Made by a program: the position numbers and the translations under genes. From Blasia pusilla (taxonomy: Eukaryota > Marchantiophyta > Marchantiopsida > Blasiales), in NCBI GenBank assembly GCA_050084515.1, contig CM114271.1, forward strand, positions 19,096,001 through 19,160,000: DNA of 64,000 nucleotides, given 5' to 3'. This document shows, piece after piece, positions 56,383 to 64,000 of this stretch (positions are counted from its first letter, which is position 1; the number at the start of each line of letters is the position of its first letter). Below the pieces are notes generated by a model that saw only the letters and a program-made list of their open reading frames with translations, had not been told where the DNA came from and did not search any database.

Positions 56383-57351
56383 ATGACTACTTTTGGGAGT
56401 ACTTCATCAATGGGAACTGAGGGAGCTGAGGATCTTCTCCGAACTTTGACAACACTGCTAAGCCAACAAGGAGGAGTTCACATCGGAGAGCAAAGATCAA
56501 CAAGGGCTCTCCAAGCGATTGTTAAGAAGTTGGGGAGATTTGATGGCAGGAACATCACCAAGTATGTTCGAGAGTACGTCTGTGAGATGGAGGTAAACCG
56601 TGTACCCGAAGGTGATATGGTGTCAAGTTTTGAGTTAGCTGTAATACCAAAGATCCGTAGTGAAGTAAAGAAGTTGAGAGTAGAAAATCCAACCTCATGG
56701 GAGGAGTACGATTAGTTGCTGAAAGGAGAATTCTTCGATGATGATGTGGATCGGGTGAATAAGAGGAGTTTTCAAGAATGGATAGAGCAACATCCAAGAA
56801 AGGGAATGACTCCAAATGAGTTGTTGCGTGAGTTTGAGAAGCGGTTTTTTCAGCTTTCTCCTTCTGAAAGGGCAACTCTAGACTTGAGGAAAACCGAGTT
56901 ATTCCTTGAGGCGGCAGATGAGAATTTGGAGGACAAGCTTTTCATAATGTTGGCGGACAAGAATGAAGAAGGAGGTATGAGCACTAATTGGAAGAAAGTG
57001 GAAGGAGCTGTTGCTATCCTCACAAAGTAAAGTCGAAGTAGAGGTAGAACCACAGTATTCAAGTCGGAGGTACCAATTTCAAATCCATTGCCTAAGCCCA
57101 TGCCAGCAAAGCTTGAAGATTCTACCATTGATGAGTTGGTGAAAGGTTTGAGAGGGTTGAGAGTAGAAATGGCTCAGCTTAAACTTGATAGGAATCCTAG
57201 TGTTGGTGCTCCTTCAACAAGTAAGAACTTTGTGAGAAGATGTATATGGTGTGATAGTGTTGAGCATCAACGTCGAGAATGTGAGGAATTTTCAGAAGCT
57301 CTTAGAAATGTAATAGTAAACTTCAAAGATGGGAAGATTCATTCGACGTAG
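56383..57351 (+). pseudogene. gag with one zinc knuckle (element C)
   Basis: The ATG at 56,383 starts MTTFGSTSSMGTEG. The frame stays the same through TAG at 56,713-56,715 and TAA at about 57,028. It has LGRFDGRNITKYVREY, FQEWIEQHPRKGMTPNEL, LLREFEKRFFQLSPSERATL and, near the end, CIWCDSVEHQRREC (a CCHC knuckle). Few lesions: it could be repaired by reverting three codons, so decay is moderate. Confidence 0.8.
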
Positions 57352-58190
57352 ACTGGTATGCCGTTGAATACCAACTTTGGTAGAGGAGGTATGAAAGGAT
57401 TAGTGAGAAGTCAAGTAGGAGTTGCCACTACGACATTAGATTCGACACCTTTGCAAAGAAAATTGAAGCGCCTATTGTCTCTGTAGCTAAAAGTGAATCA
57501 TTAGAATTTCTTCGAGAAGTTATGTACGAGGGGCAGAGACTATCCGTCATCTGACTGGATGGGATGATCCAGTGGAAGCTGGGTGTGTTAAAGCATACCT
57601 AGCACAAGAGAAACATGTGAGTTGGCAAGATGCTGGTGTGGAGGAGAAGAGGAGACGCGACAATGATGGTGTTGATGCTGAGGAAGCCGCAAGAAGAGCG
57701 AGGATCTTAAGAAGAAAAGGACAACCGGAGGCGCAGCCATCAAGAGAAGAAGGACCTTCCACATTTGAATCTGTGAGGGATTCTCATGTCAAAGAAGCGA
57801 GGACAAAGGAGAAGCAATTGAGGTCTCCTCGAAGACCAAGGGTAAGACTCCTACATACAAGTCGATCGATATCGAGACAAGCACGAATTTAAAGGAGATT
57901 CTTGAGGAGAGGATTTTGGATGCAAAAATAGAGTTTTCTTTGAGGGAAGTCTTGGGCATAGCCAAACGTGACTTTCATGAGTTGATCATAGATGTGATCA
58001 AAAGGAAGAGGCAGATGACTGCAGATATGGTGATGGTGAGAGCTTTGATACCGACATCACAGAAGAAGAAGATGAAGAGCTTTGCCAAGTGTTTGGAAAA
58101 AAAACCTTGACTTACGGGGAAAAGAGGCGAGAGTAGGAGAAGCCTTGTGAACAAGGTGAAAAAGGCATAATGGTGGACACTATTCTCGAT
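57352..58190 (+). pseudogene. Linker between gag and protease (element C)
   Basis: Open pieces at 57,572-57,892 (charged, Arg/Glu rich; DAEEAARRARILRRKG) and 57,916-58,110 (FSLREVLGIAKRDFHELIID). The second piece matches the kind of helical segment that precedes the protease in this Ty3 group. Frames are shifted relative to each other. Confidence 0.6.
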
Positions 58191-58194
58191 CATA

Positions 58195-58570
58195 TTGGCG
58201 CGTGCAACGACAGAGGCTAGAGTTCGACTTGGCTCTCTTCAAGAGTCGAGCCGGCTCGTTGATCATGGTTCGGAGATCAACATCATGTCGCGAAGTGTAT
58301 ACGACAAAGGGATGTGGCCAATTGATACAGGGCATGGATGGGTACTACGAGCGGCTAACAACCAAAAAGGTGAACTCTTTGGTGCTTGTCCATCCGTCAA
58401 AACTTGTATCGGAGATGTGTTGATTGAGCAAAATTTCTTTGTTCGAATGGAGTCGCTTATCCTGTGATTCTTGGGCAACCTTACATCACAAAGATTTAGA
58501 ATGGAGACCAAAGTCATGGATGATGGGTCTCATTATGCCCGTATTAGAAGTCGAGGATGGAACAAGATCA
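58195..58570 (+). pseudogene. Retropepsin-like protease (element C)
   Basis: RLVDHGSEINIMSRSVYDKG is the active-site loop with DHG where DSG or DTG is expected. GHGWVLRAANNQKGELFGAC and GDVLIEQNFFV follow as in related proteases, then a frame change and the region corresponding to I-L-G-Q-P-Y. Probably inactive. Confidence 0.75.
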
Positions 58571-58755
58571 GTTCAATTTCTTCATTTGTGCAGTAGGTCA
58601 TGAAAGGAATAGAGAGAAGTTGAGAGATGGTCCTATGAAGGTAGAGAAAGAGTTTTCGGATTTTTAGTTAGCACTCCTATAGAGCGGGAATATGGGGGTG
58701 CAGAGAAAAGAAAGAGTCTTCCGCTAGTAGAGGGGGAAGAATCATATATGTTTAG

Positions 58756-59202
58756 GTGTGGGTTTTCTCAATTTTTTCTTCGTGGTCTAGTAGATTCCAA
58801 ATGATGAAAGAAATGAATGAAAAGAAAAGACGTTTTATAAAAAAAAAAAAGGAGGGTTTGTTAAAATGTGAGGGTGTTCTATTTGATGAAGAGTTCATTA
58901 GTGGGATGTATGAAGAAGAGGGTTTTGGAGATAGTCTTGAAGAGGTGTTTACCCAGATGAACACCGATTTGCTGGATATAAGTGTGATTGCAATTCACTC
59001 GCGTGAGTTGCATGAAGAGATATCAAGGTTCATGGAAGGAGAAAATGAATATGAATCTATGGAGAAGGAAGCGGATGGGCACGGGTTTGAGTCTAATTTA
59101 ACATCCCATGGAGGCACAAGTGCACACAAAATACAAGACAAAGGCCCGGAAGGTGAAACCAATGGCTACTCAACTACCTTGAGGGTTGTGGGAGACAAGT
59201 AG
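58756..59202 (+). pseudogene. Protease-RT linker, acidic (element C)
   Basis: A 148-codon frame beginning near 58,756, rich in Glu and Lys, with a poly-A run at 58,838-58,850 encoding lysines. MYEEEGFGDSLEEVFTQMNT is typical of spacer sequence before RT. No catalytic motif. Confidence 0.5.
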
Positions 59203-59292
59203 AACGTGCATCAATGGAGCCAAGTCTGCGGGATGTCAAGAAGATAGGACACAAGTTCACGAAGAGACGCTAGATCGCTGCAAATCGGAGGG

Positions 59293-60192
59293 GTGAGTTT
59301 CTCACGAGAAATTGAAAGAAAATGCTTTTGGGAGATGTTAAGGAGACATGGTAAGGCTTTCTCTTTTACTACACAAGAAATTGGTTGTGTAGACACGAGT
59401 ATGGTGGCACCGATGGTAGTTTTCACAGTTCCACATGTGCCTTGGGATTTGAAACCCATACCAGTACCACGAGCTATGATTCCCAAGCTGATTGAGTTAT
59501 TGAAGGAGAAGAAACAGATGGGTATCTTAGAGCCATCTATGGGGCCTTACTCGAGTCGATGGTTCACTGTGCCGAAGAAATCAGGAGCTCTCCGGTTCAT
59601 TCAAGATATGCAACCGGCAAATAAGGTAACCATTCAAAATATGGGAGCAGGGCCTAGAATAGATGAAGTCGCAGAAGCTTTTGCAGCCCGTGCTATCTAT
59701 TCTATAGGAGATTTGCACTCAGGATATGATCAATTCCAATTAGCTACAGAGAGTAGAGATATTACCACTATGCGCACTCCACTTGGGCTTGTAAGAATGT
59801 GCACATTACCTCAAGGAGCAACAAATTCTGTCGCTCACATGCAGAGTGCAATGAATAAGATCTTGAGAGAGTTCATTCCTGAGAAAACCATTCCTTTTGT
59901 AGATGATATCCCTAGAAAGGGGTGTGCAATAGAAGATAGGATTGAGAGGGTTGTGAAAGATGGGTGTAGAAAGTTTGTGTCTGATCATATTCGAGATATG
60001 GATATGATCCTAACAAGACTAGAAGAGGTCAATCTTACTCTTTCTGGAGAAAAGTGTAGCTTTGGGGTTCCTCAGATTGTGGTAGTGGGTCATCTTTGTG
60101 GAGAGTTTGGCCGAAAACCAAATCCACCAAAAGTTGATGTTATTGGGAGGATACGAGAATGCGAAAACGTCACCGAAGTGAGAAGGTTTTAG
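59293..60192 (+). CDS. Reverse transcriptase with intact FVDD (element C)
   Basis: 299 open codons. Landmarks: EPSMGPYSSRWFTVPKKSG, LRFIQDMQPANKVTI, YSIGDLHSGYDQFQLA, LPQGATNSVAHMQ and TIPFVDDIPRKG, in which both catalytic aspartates are present, then NLTLSGEKCSFGVPQIVVVG. FVDDIP with a following Gly-Cys is characteristic of a distinct Ty3 subgroup, different from the Y-x-DD of elements A and B. The frame ends at a TAG near 60,190, but RNase H follows in the next frame segment. The domain itself could still be translated. Confidence 0.85.
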   Translation: MSFSREIERKCFWEMLRRHGKAFSFTTQEIGCVDTSMVAPMVVFTVPHVPWDLKPIPVPRAMIPKLIELLKEKKQMGILEPSMGPYSSRWFTVPKKSGALRFIQDMQPANKVTIQNMGAGPRIDEVAEAFAARAIYSIGDLHSGYDQFQLATESRDITTMRTPLGLVRMCTLPQGATNSVAHMQSAMNKILREFIPEKTIPFVDDIPRKGCAIEDRIERVVKDGCRKFVSDHIRDMDMILTRLEEVNLTLSGEKCSFGVPQIVVVGHLCGEFGRKPNPPKVDVIGRIRECENVTEVRRF

Positions 60193-60716
60193 GAGCTTGT
60201 GTGTTCTATCGGTGTGGATTCCTCATTTTGGCCACATATCGATCCTTTGTATGAGTTGTTGAGAAAGAAGAAGAAGTTCACTTGGGAGCGAAACAAAGAG
60301 CAAAGAATGATGCGATTGAAAGGAGGCATTGAAGTCGCCACCGGTTCTACGACAAATGAGCTACGAACGCGACGACCTATTATCATCACAGTGGACACTA
60401 GCCCTATTGCTATCGGATGGGCGGTTAGGTAGGATGACGCGGAAGGAAGAAGATTTGCGACAAGGTTTGGAGCTCGTGACACTTACTTTAACGACAGAGG
60501 AGGTACCCTAGGTAAAGAGGAGCTTTGGGGAGTTGTAATCGCAATGAAAGCTGAAAAGGAGTATCTTATGGGAGCCTATGTATTTCTTGAGGTTGATTGT
60601 CTACCTTTGTTAGGTATGATTTAATTGTACGACTCGGATATAGCCATGCTACGTTGGATAGCCTACATTAGGTCCTTGAATCCACAATTGAAGCATATAG
60701 TGGGAAAGAGAACTCG
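60193..60716 (+). pseudogene. RNase H (element C)
   Basis: IIITVDTSPIAIGWAV is the first RNase H block with Asp, KEELWGVVIAMKAEKEYL the second, and YVFLEVDCLPLLGM the third. In-frame stops at about 60,430 and 60,625 break it. Confidence 0.75.
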
Positions 60717-61304
60717 ATGAGTGACATGTTGTCTAGAGCTAGATTTAGTCAAGAAGAAGATATGGAGGCAACTAAGATAGATGAGGATGATGCACATGTG
60801 TGGCAAGTGTTATCTCAAGAACGAGGTGGCATAGAGGATGTTCTAGCCTTCAAAGAGGATTTGTATGAGGGCAGGTTAAAAGAAATTGGGCGCTATTTAA
60901 GCACTCTGCAAAGAGATGGAGGGTGGACAGAAAAGTTCTTCAAGGAGATTCGACACAAGGCGTACGGCTATCTACTACAAGATGGATATCTTTGGAAAAG
61001 GCCAAAGAGGAAAGATGGAATGCCCTTGAGGGTGATGGATGACAATGGGACAAAAATGGAAGTGCTCAAAGAATTCCACAATTCTTTATGGGCAGGTCAC
61101 AGAGGTACTTGGGCAACTTTCACCAAGATAAAAGAGAGGTATTGGTGGAAGGCCTATATAAGGATGTTGAGAGATATGTTGGGTCGTGTGTTGAATGTCA
61201 GTTTCAATCAAAAATCAGAGTGAGAGATGGACTTAAACCCACGTATCCTTTGTCTATTCATCATCAATGGGTTATAGATCTAGTTGCTATGCCACTAGGT
61301 CGGC
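60717..61304 (+). pseudogene. Integrase N-terminus, truncated in the core (element C)
   Basis: EFHNSLWAGHRGTWATFTKI supplies the two His and YVGSCVECQFQSK the two Cys of the zinc finger; a +1 shift near 61,150 separates them. The core starts HHQWVIDLVAMPLG (first catalytic Asp) and stops there: the next bases belong to the methyltransferase element on the other strand. Confidence 0.8.
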
Positions 61305-61600
61305 CTATCCATCCAATTGCCATACATATCCTTCTTTGCCGGCATGACTATGGCAGATGCATACTCCCCATGTGATAACTCCACAAGTCCTGACTCTTGC
61401 TCTGAATCAAGGCTCGCTCCATATCAAAATACCTGTAGGATCGAAGAAAGATTGGCGTATCACTAGCCAACTCAATCCGTATCGCGGGACCCTTCAGCAT
61501 ACCCAAGTCTCTCATACTGAAGGCAAAACAACTCACATGCCCTCTCAAAAACCTATGAACTTGCCGTCGCTCTCCTCCTATCAACTTGAGACCTTATCAC
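61305..61600 (-). pseudogene. Reverse transcriptase N-terminus (element D)
   Basis: Minus-strand MLKGPAIRIELASDTPIFLR, then SYRYFDMERALIQS and, in a shifted frame, SHGEYASAMVMPAKKD and MYGNWMDRP, the usual run-in to Ty3 RT (PIF.R.YR.S..E, then the first RT block). It breaks off at about 61,305 before the catalytic palm. The preceding part (to about 61,950) is spacer with stops. Confidence 0.75.
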
Positions 61601-61949
61601 AGGCTCCCAAGTCTCCATCGTGACCTCACTCGGAGAGGACGCAACCTCCGGCTTTGGTTGCTATGTAGCAACCCTAGCCACCTCCGCAACAACCACTCCA
61701 CTCTGACCTCCTACACCATGCTCCACATCCAAAAAATGAACATGTGCTACTCTGGCCGCCTTCGCACTCTCTCCTCGAACGACATCCCAAGAAGTCCATG
61801 GGTGCCTATCTCTCCTCGTCTTGCCCCCAACCAATGCCTGTACAGACCCTGTAGGCAATGGTCTAACTCATGGACGTGACGGCATGGGTGACACTTGCAT
61901 CCGTCTCTGCTCAGCCATACCTAGGCTGACTATCCATGTGAGACAGTTG

Positions 61950-63240
61950 AGGTCCATTACCTACCCCAACATCTGTCTCCGGGATGCCTCAAACATCCCT
62001 GGCACCGCCCTAGTACCCGTAGCAAACCCCATGGTGCGGTCGCGCTCATTTGCTGTAGGCTCCTCCAATGCTCCGGTCACCTCATCCCAAATCATGCTTG
62101 GCCCTCCCTGACAAAAGGCATGGGATGTTGGGAAGCTCACCATCGTAGGTAAGGCTTCCCTCAACTCCCCCACCCTATTGGCCATCGCCAACGGTGGTCT
62201 ATCATCCCGTGTCACCACCTGAGATTGATGCCTTGAGCCCAAAATAGCATCCACTGTGAGATGTGGTGCTCTTTGACTCCATCGTATGCTCGACTTAGTT
62301 ACTCTGATGGTATTAGGTTTGTCCACCATAGTCGTGGACGATGAGCACGTGATCCAACTCTCGCTGCATCTAACAACACAGCAAGTCCCAACCAAGACCT
62401 CACCTGATGCACACTCGTCATCACACGTGCACGAGTGTCTCCCAACAACGGCACGTTCTCCAAAATGTACGTTGGAGAACATGTATGACTCTCCTGCAAG
62501 TGTCGTACTACTCGTAGCATCTCCCAAAACATCCCTGACCTCCGATCCTGCAATCCAAGTCCTCGGCCAGTTGATGAATGACCCTAACATGGCCATCCAG
62601 CAATCACCAAATGAATGGTGCCAACTCTATCCAAATCTTGCGCCCCCATCAAAGAAATGTTGGCGGGTAGTGTATGCTCATATCTCCGTACTGTCAGATG
62701 CCGACAACAACTCAAGATACCTCTGGACCAATCTTGCCACGTGACGTAATGATACTCACCGCGCGGTCTCATCTCTCTCCACATAAAGGTACTGATGCAC
62801 CTATATGCCGCCTGCAATACTGCAGCCAATCCGGTGCTAATTCCTCCAAAGAGATCTAACACCCTAATACCCTCCTCTTGGCACTGCCACACAACATGTG
62901 TGATATCCAGTGGGGTCAGCATCTCCACTCCAAGAGCTCGATCACCACGTGACTCTCGCTGCTCTGGGATAAAAGCATGACTCCACGCCTGCCTCACGAG
63001 GTCGTCGACACTCCTCTGTAGCTCTCGAGTCGTACCCCACGATGGTGAAGAGGTCTCGCCAACATGGGAAGAGACACCCGCCAAGGCATGTCTCTCTATG
63101 GGACTATCCGCTACTGGGACATGCTCCGCATGTGCATTCCCCTCCAACAACTCTCCTGGCCAGCTAACACTACGTGTAAAAGCTGCCAACGTGGTCATAG
63201 ACTTGCCTCGTGATCGACCACCTCGTCCCGCAAACTGCAC
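61950..63240 (-). pseudogene. Cytosine-5 DNA methyltransferase domain (element D)
   Basis: Transfers a methyl group from S-adenosylmethionine to cytosine C5. Reading leftward: a Ty3-specific lead-in with DDLVRQAWSHAFIPEQRES; motif I IRVLDLFGGISTGL (about 62,835-62,870; SAM binding); a damaged stretch to motif IV, HLVIAGWPC (about 62,587-62,615; the Cys is the nucleophile), where the expected Gln is TAG at 62,584-62,586; then in the same frame GHSSTGRGLGLQDRRS, motif VI ILENVPLLGD (ENV at about 62,452-62,460) and motif VIII SRAHRPRLWWTN. A frameshift near 62,290 leads to the C-terminal part: RPPLAMANRVG, TMVSFPTSHAF, ERDRTMGFATG and EASRRQMLG, which corresponds to the final conserved helix. 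Dead here, but the layout is that of a complete DNMT catalytic domain. Confidence 0.88.
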
Positions 63241-63319
63241 GGGTAACCGACTAATCTGTCCTTTACCTGACCGCCACCCTGGCCGATAAGCAACGGTCTC
63301 CTCCTAAGTCGAGGATGAA

Positions 63320-63960
63320 TCCTAGGGGATATAACACTGTACTCCCCACCAACACATCGTACGACTCAGCTGGTGTCGTAATCGCACGTGTGCGCACCAT
63401 AGCACTATCCGTCGCATGCTCTGGCTAGACTCGAATAACTATCTCCTGTCGAGTCATATACTGCGTGGGTGAAACGCCCCCAATCAAGGTCTGTATCTAA
63501 AAGGGACAAGGCTCAATGTCGGCCTTCCGTAACCCCAACGTTAAACAGGCCGCCTTCCCTAACATCAAGGGTTGCACTCCCGAATCAAGTAGGATGCGCA
63601 GTGGGTGGTATACTGTCCCCGTGGGACTAACCAAGCGAAATACTCTAGCTCGGTTATCCAGTCACACTACTCCAAGTGTCACCACTGCTCGCTCTATGGC
63701 CGGTCGAGCTGGCATATCTACCAACTCGCCGTCATGCCATGACTCTGTGGGGAAAATGGCTCGAGTGCAAGTCCACCACCTCCTCAACTACCTCTCGAAC
63801 AAGAAGCGCTTATCTCTCCACGCCACACAACCTGGCGGGGCTAGAACACCTCAGCTGGTCCAACTCCCAACGTCGCCAACTGTATGGCGAAAAAATAGTG
63901 GAGTGTGACTCACTCTCGTGGCCACCTCCAACACTATGGTCGACACTGACTCCACTTGAG
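63320..63960 (-). pseudogene. Retropepsin-like protease (element D)
   Basis: On the minus strand LRILLDSGVQPLMLGKAACL (about 63,545-63,605) is an intact DSG active-site loop. Downstream, RTRAITTPAESYDVLVGSTV and LYPLGFILDL (about 63,325-63,400) form the second conserved block. In-frame stops lie at about 63,500 and 63,430. It precedes the methyltransferase in the same direction, so both were parts of one polyprotein. Confidence 0.75.
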
Positions 63961-64000
63961 CCGGCATAGGAGTTGTCACTCCAACTCCTCGTGACGTCGA

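Larger units (their letters stand above)
55050..61304 (+). mobile_element. Ty3/gypsy element C, 3'-truncated
   Basis: 5' LTR 55,050-56,316, primer site, gag, a linker region, protease, RT with FVDDIP, RNase H and integrase up to the first part of its core. It then abuts the methyltransferase element near 61,305, so the rest of integrase and the 3' LTR are missing. Its LTR family also inserted into gene U (27,984-33,953), which fixes both LTR ends. Confidence 0.88.
61305..64000 (-). mobile_element. Ty3 element D carrying a DNA methyltransferase, cut by the window end
   Basis: On the minus strand, from the window edge: aspartic protease, linker, cytosine-5 methyltransferase, linker, then the start of a reverse transcriptase, which ends abruptly at element C. 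The gene order PR-DNMT-RT inside one polyprotein is unlike ordinary plant Ty3 elements. Retrotransposons with captured cytosine methyltransferases have been reported in the charophyte Klebsormidium and in dinoflagellates. No LTR is visible in the window. Confidence 0.85.

Noticed and set aside
62286-62744. Plus-strand ORFs over the methyltransferase region
   Set aside because: Antisense to the DNMT frame, which has conserved motifs; the plus-strand frames are shadows.
63516-63969. Plus-strand ORFs at the right edge
   Set aside because: Antisense to the protease of element D (LLDSG on the minus strand).
1-64000. tRNA, rRNA or other structured RNA genes
   Set aside because: No cloverleaf-like box A/box B pairs or rRNA signatures were noticed by eye; a covariance-model scan would be needed to be sure.

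Overview
This is nuclear DNA from a land plant. The only clearly intact host gene is an alpha-expansin with two GT-AG introns at the family's usual positions (exons at 40,857-41,034, 41,549-41,882 and 42,681-42,987). Everything else recognisable is decayed Ty3/gypsy retrotransposon, satellite DNA, or a broken multi-exon gene I do not recognise. A Ty3 element carrying a cytosine-5 DNA methyltransferase at the right edge hints at a seedless plant or another large repeat-rich genome. That is inference, and I cannot name the species.

Layout. 204-10,408: Ty3 element A on the minus strand, flanked by INVERTED rather than direct LTR arms, with the same 5-bp sequence outside each arm. 11-16 kb: a perfect 32-bp hairpin, an acidic ORF fragment and a broken RING-finger gene. 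About 17,040-19,925: a satellite of ~151-bp monomers. 21.35-34.58 kb: a decayed multi-exon gene 'U' with a triplicated exon. U is interrupted by a solo-LTR-like copy of family C (27,984-33,953), which is interrupted by a chromodomain Ty3 element B (28,484-33,671), which in turn holds a fragment of element A's LTR (30,633-30,927). 34.9-36.4 kb: a second satellite, ~206-bp monomers. 36.6-40.6 kb: no firm genes. 40.6-43 kb: the expansin. 43-55 kb: intergenic, with hairpins, short tandem repeats and dispersed repeats. 55,050-61,304: Ty3 element C on the plus strand. About 61,305-64,000: the DNA-methyltransferase Ty3 element (minus), running off the window.

Four signals stand out. (1) The methyltransferase lies between protease and reverse transcriptase; motifs I, IV, VI and VIII and the C-terminal part can be read, but the glutamine codon of the catalytic PCQ is a TAG. 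(2) A small protein made of two related ~60-residue halves is encoded upstream of gag in two different Ty3 families: inside the LTR in C, and between primer-binding site and gag in B. The halves are separated by a TAG at the same place in three copies. (3) The near-palindrome GGAACTNNAGTTCC recurs in two satellites of different period and in introns of gene U between them. (4) Nonsense codons in the decayed genes are mostly explained by C-to-T change at CAA, CAG or CGA, as expected of heavily methylated plant DNA.

No searches could be run. Family names rest on motifs read by eye, percentages are approximate, and element edges are exact only where stated.
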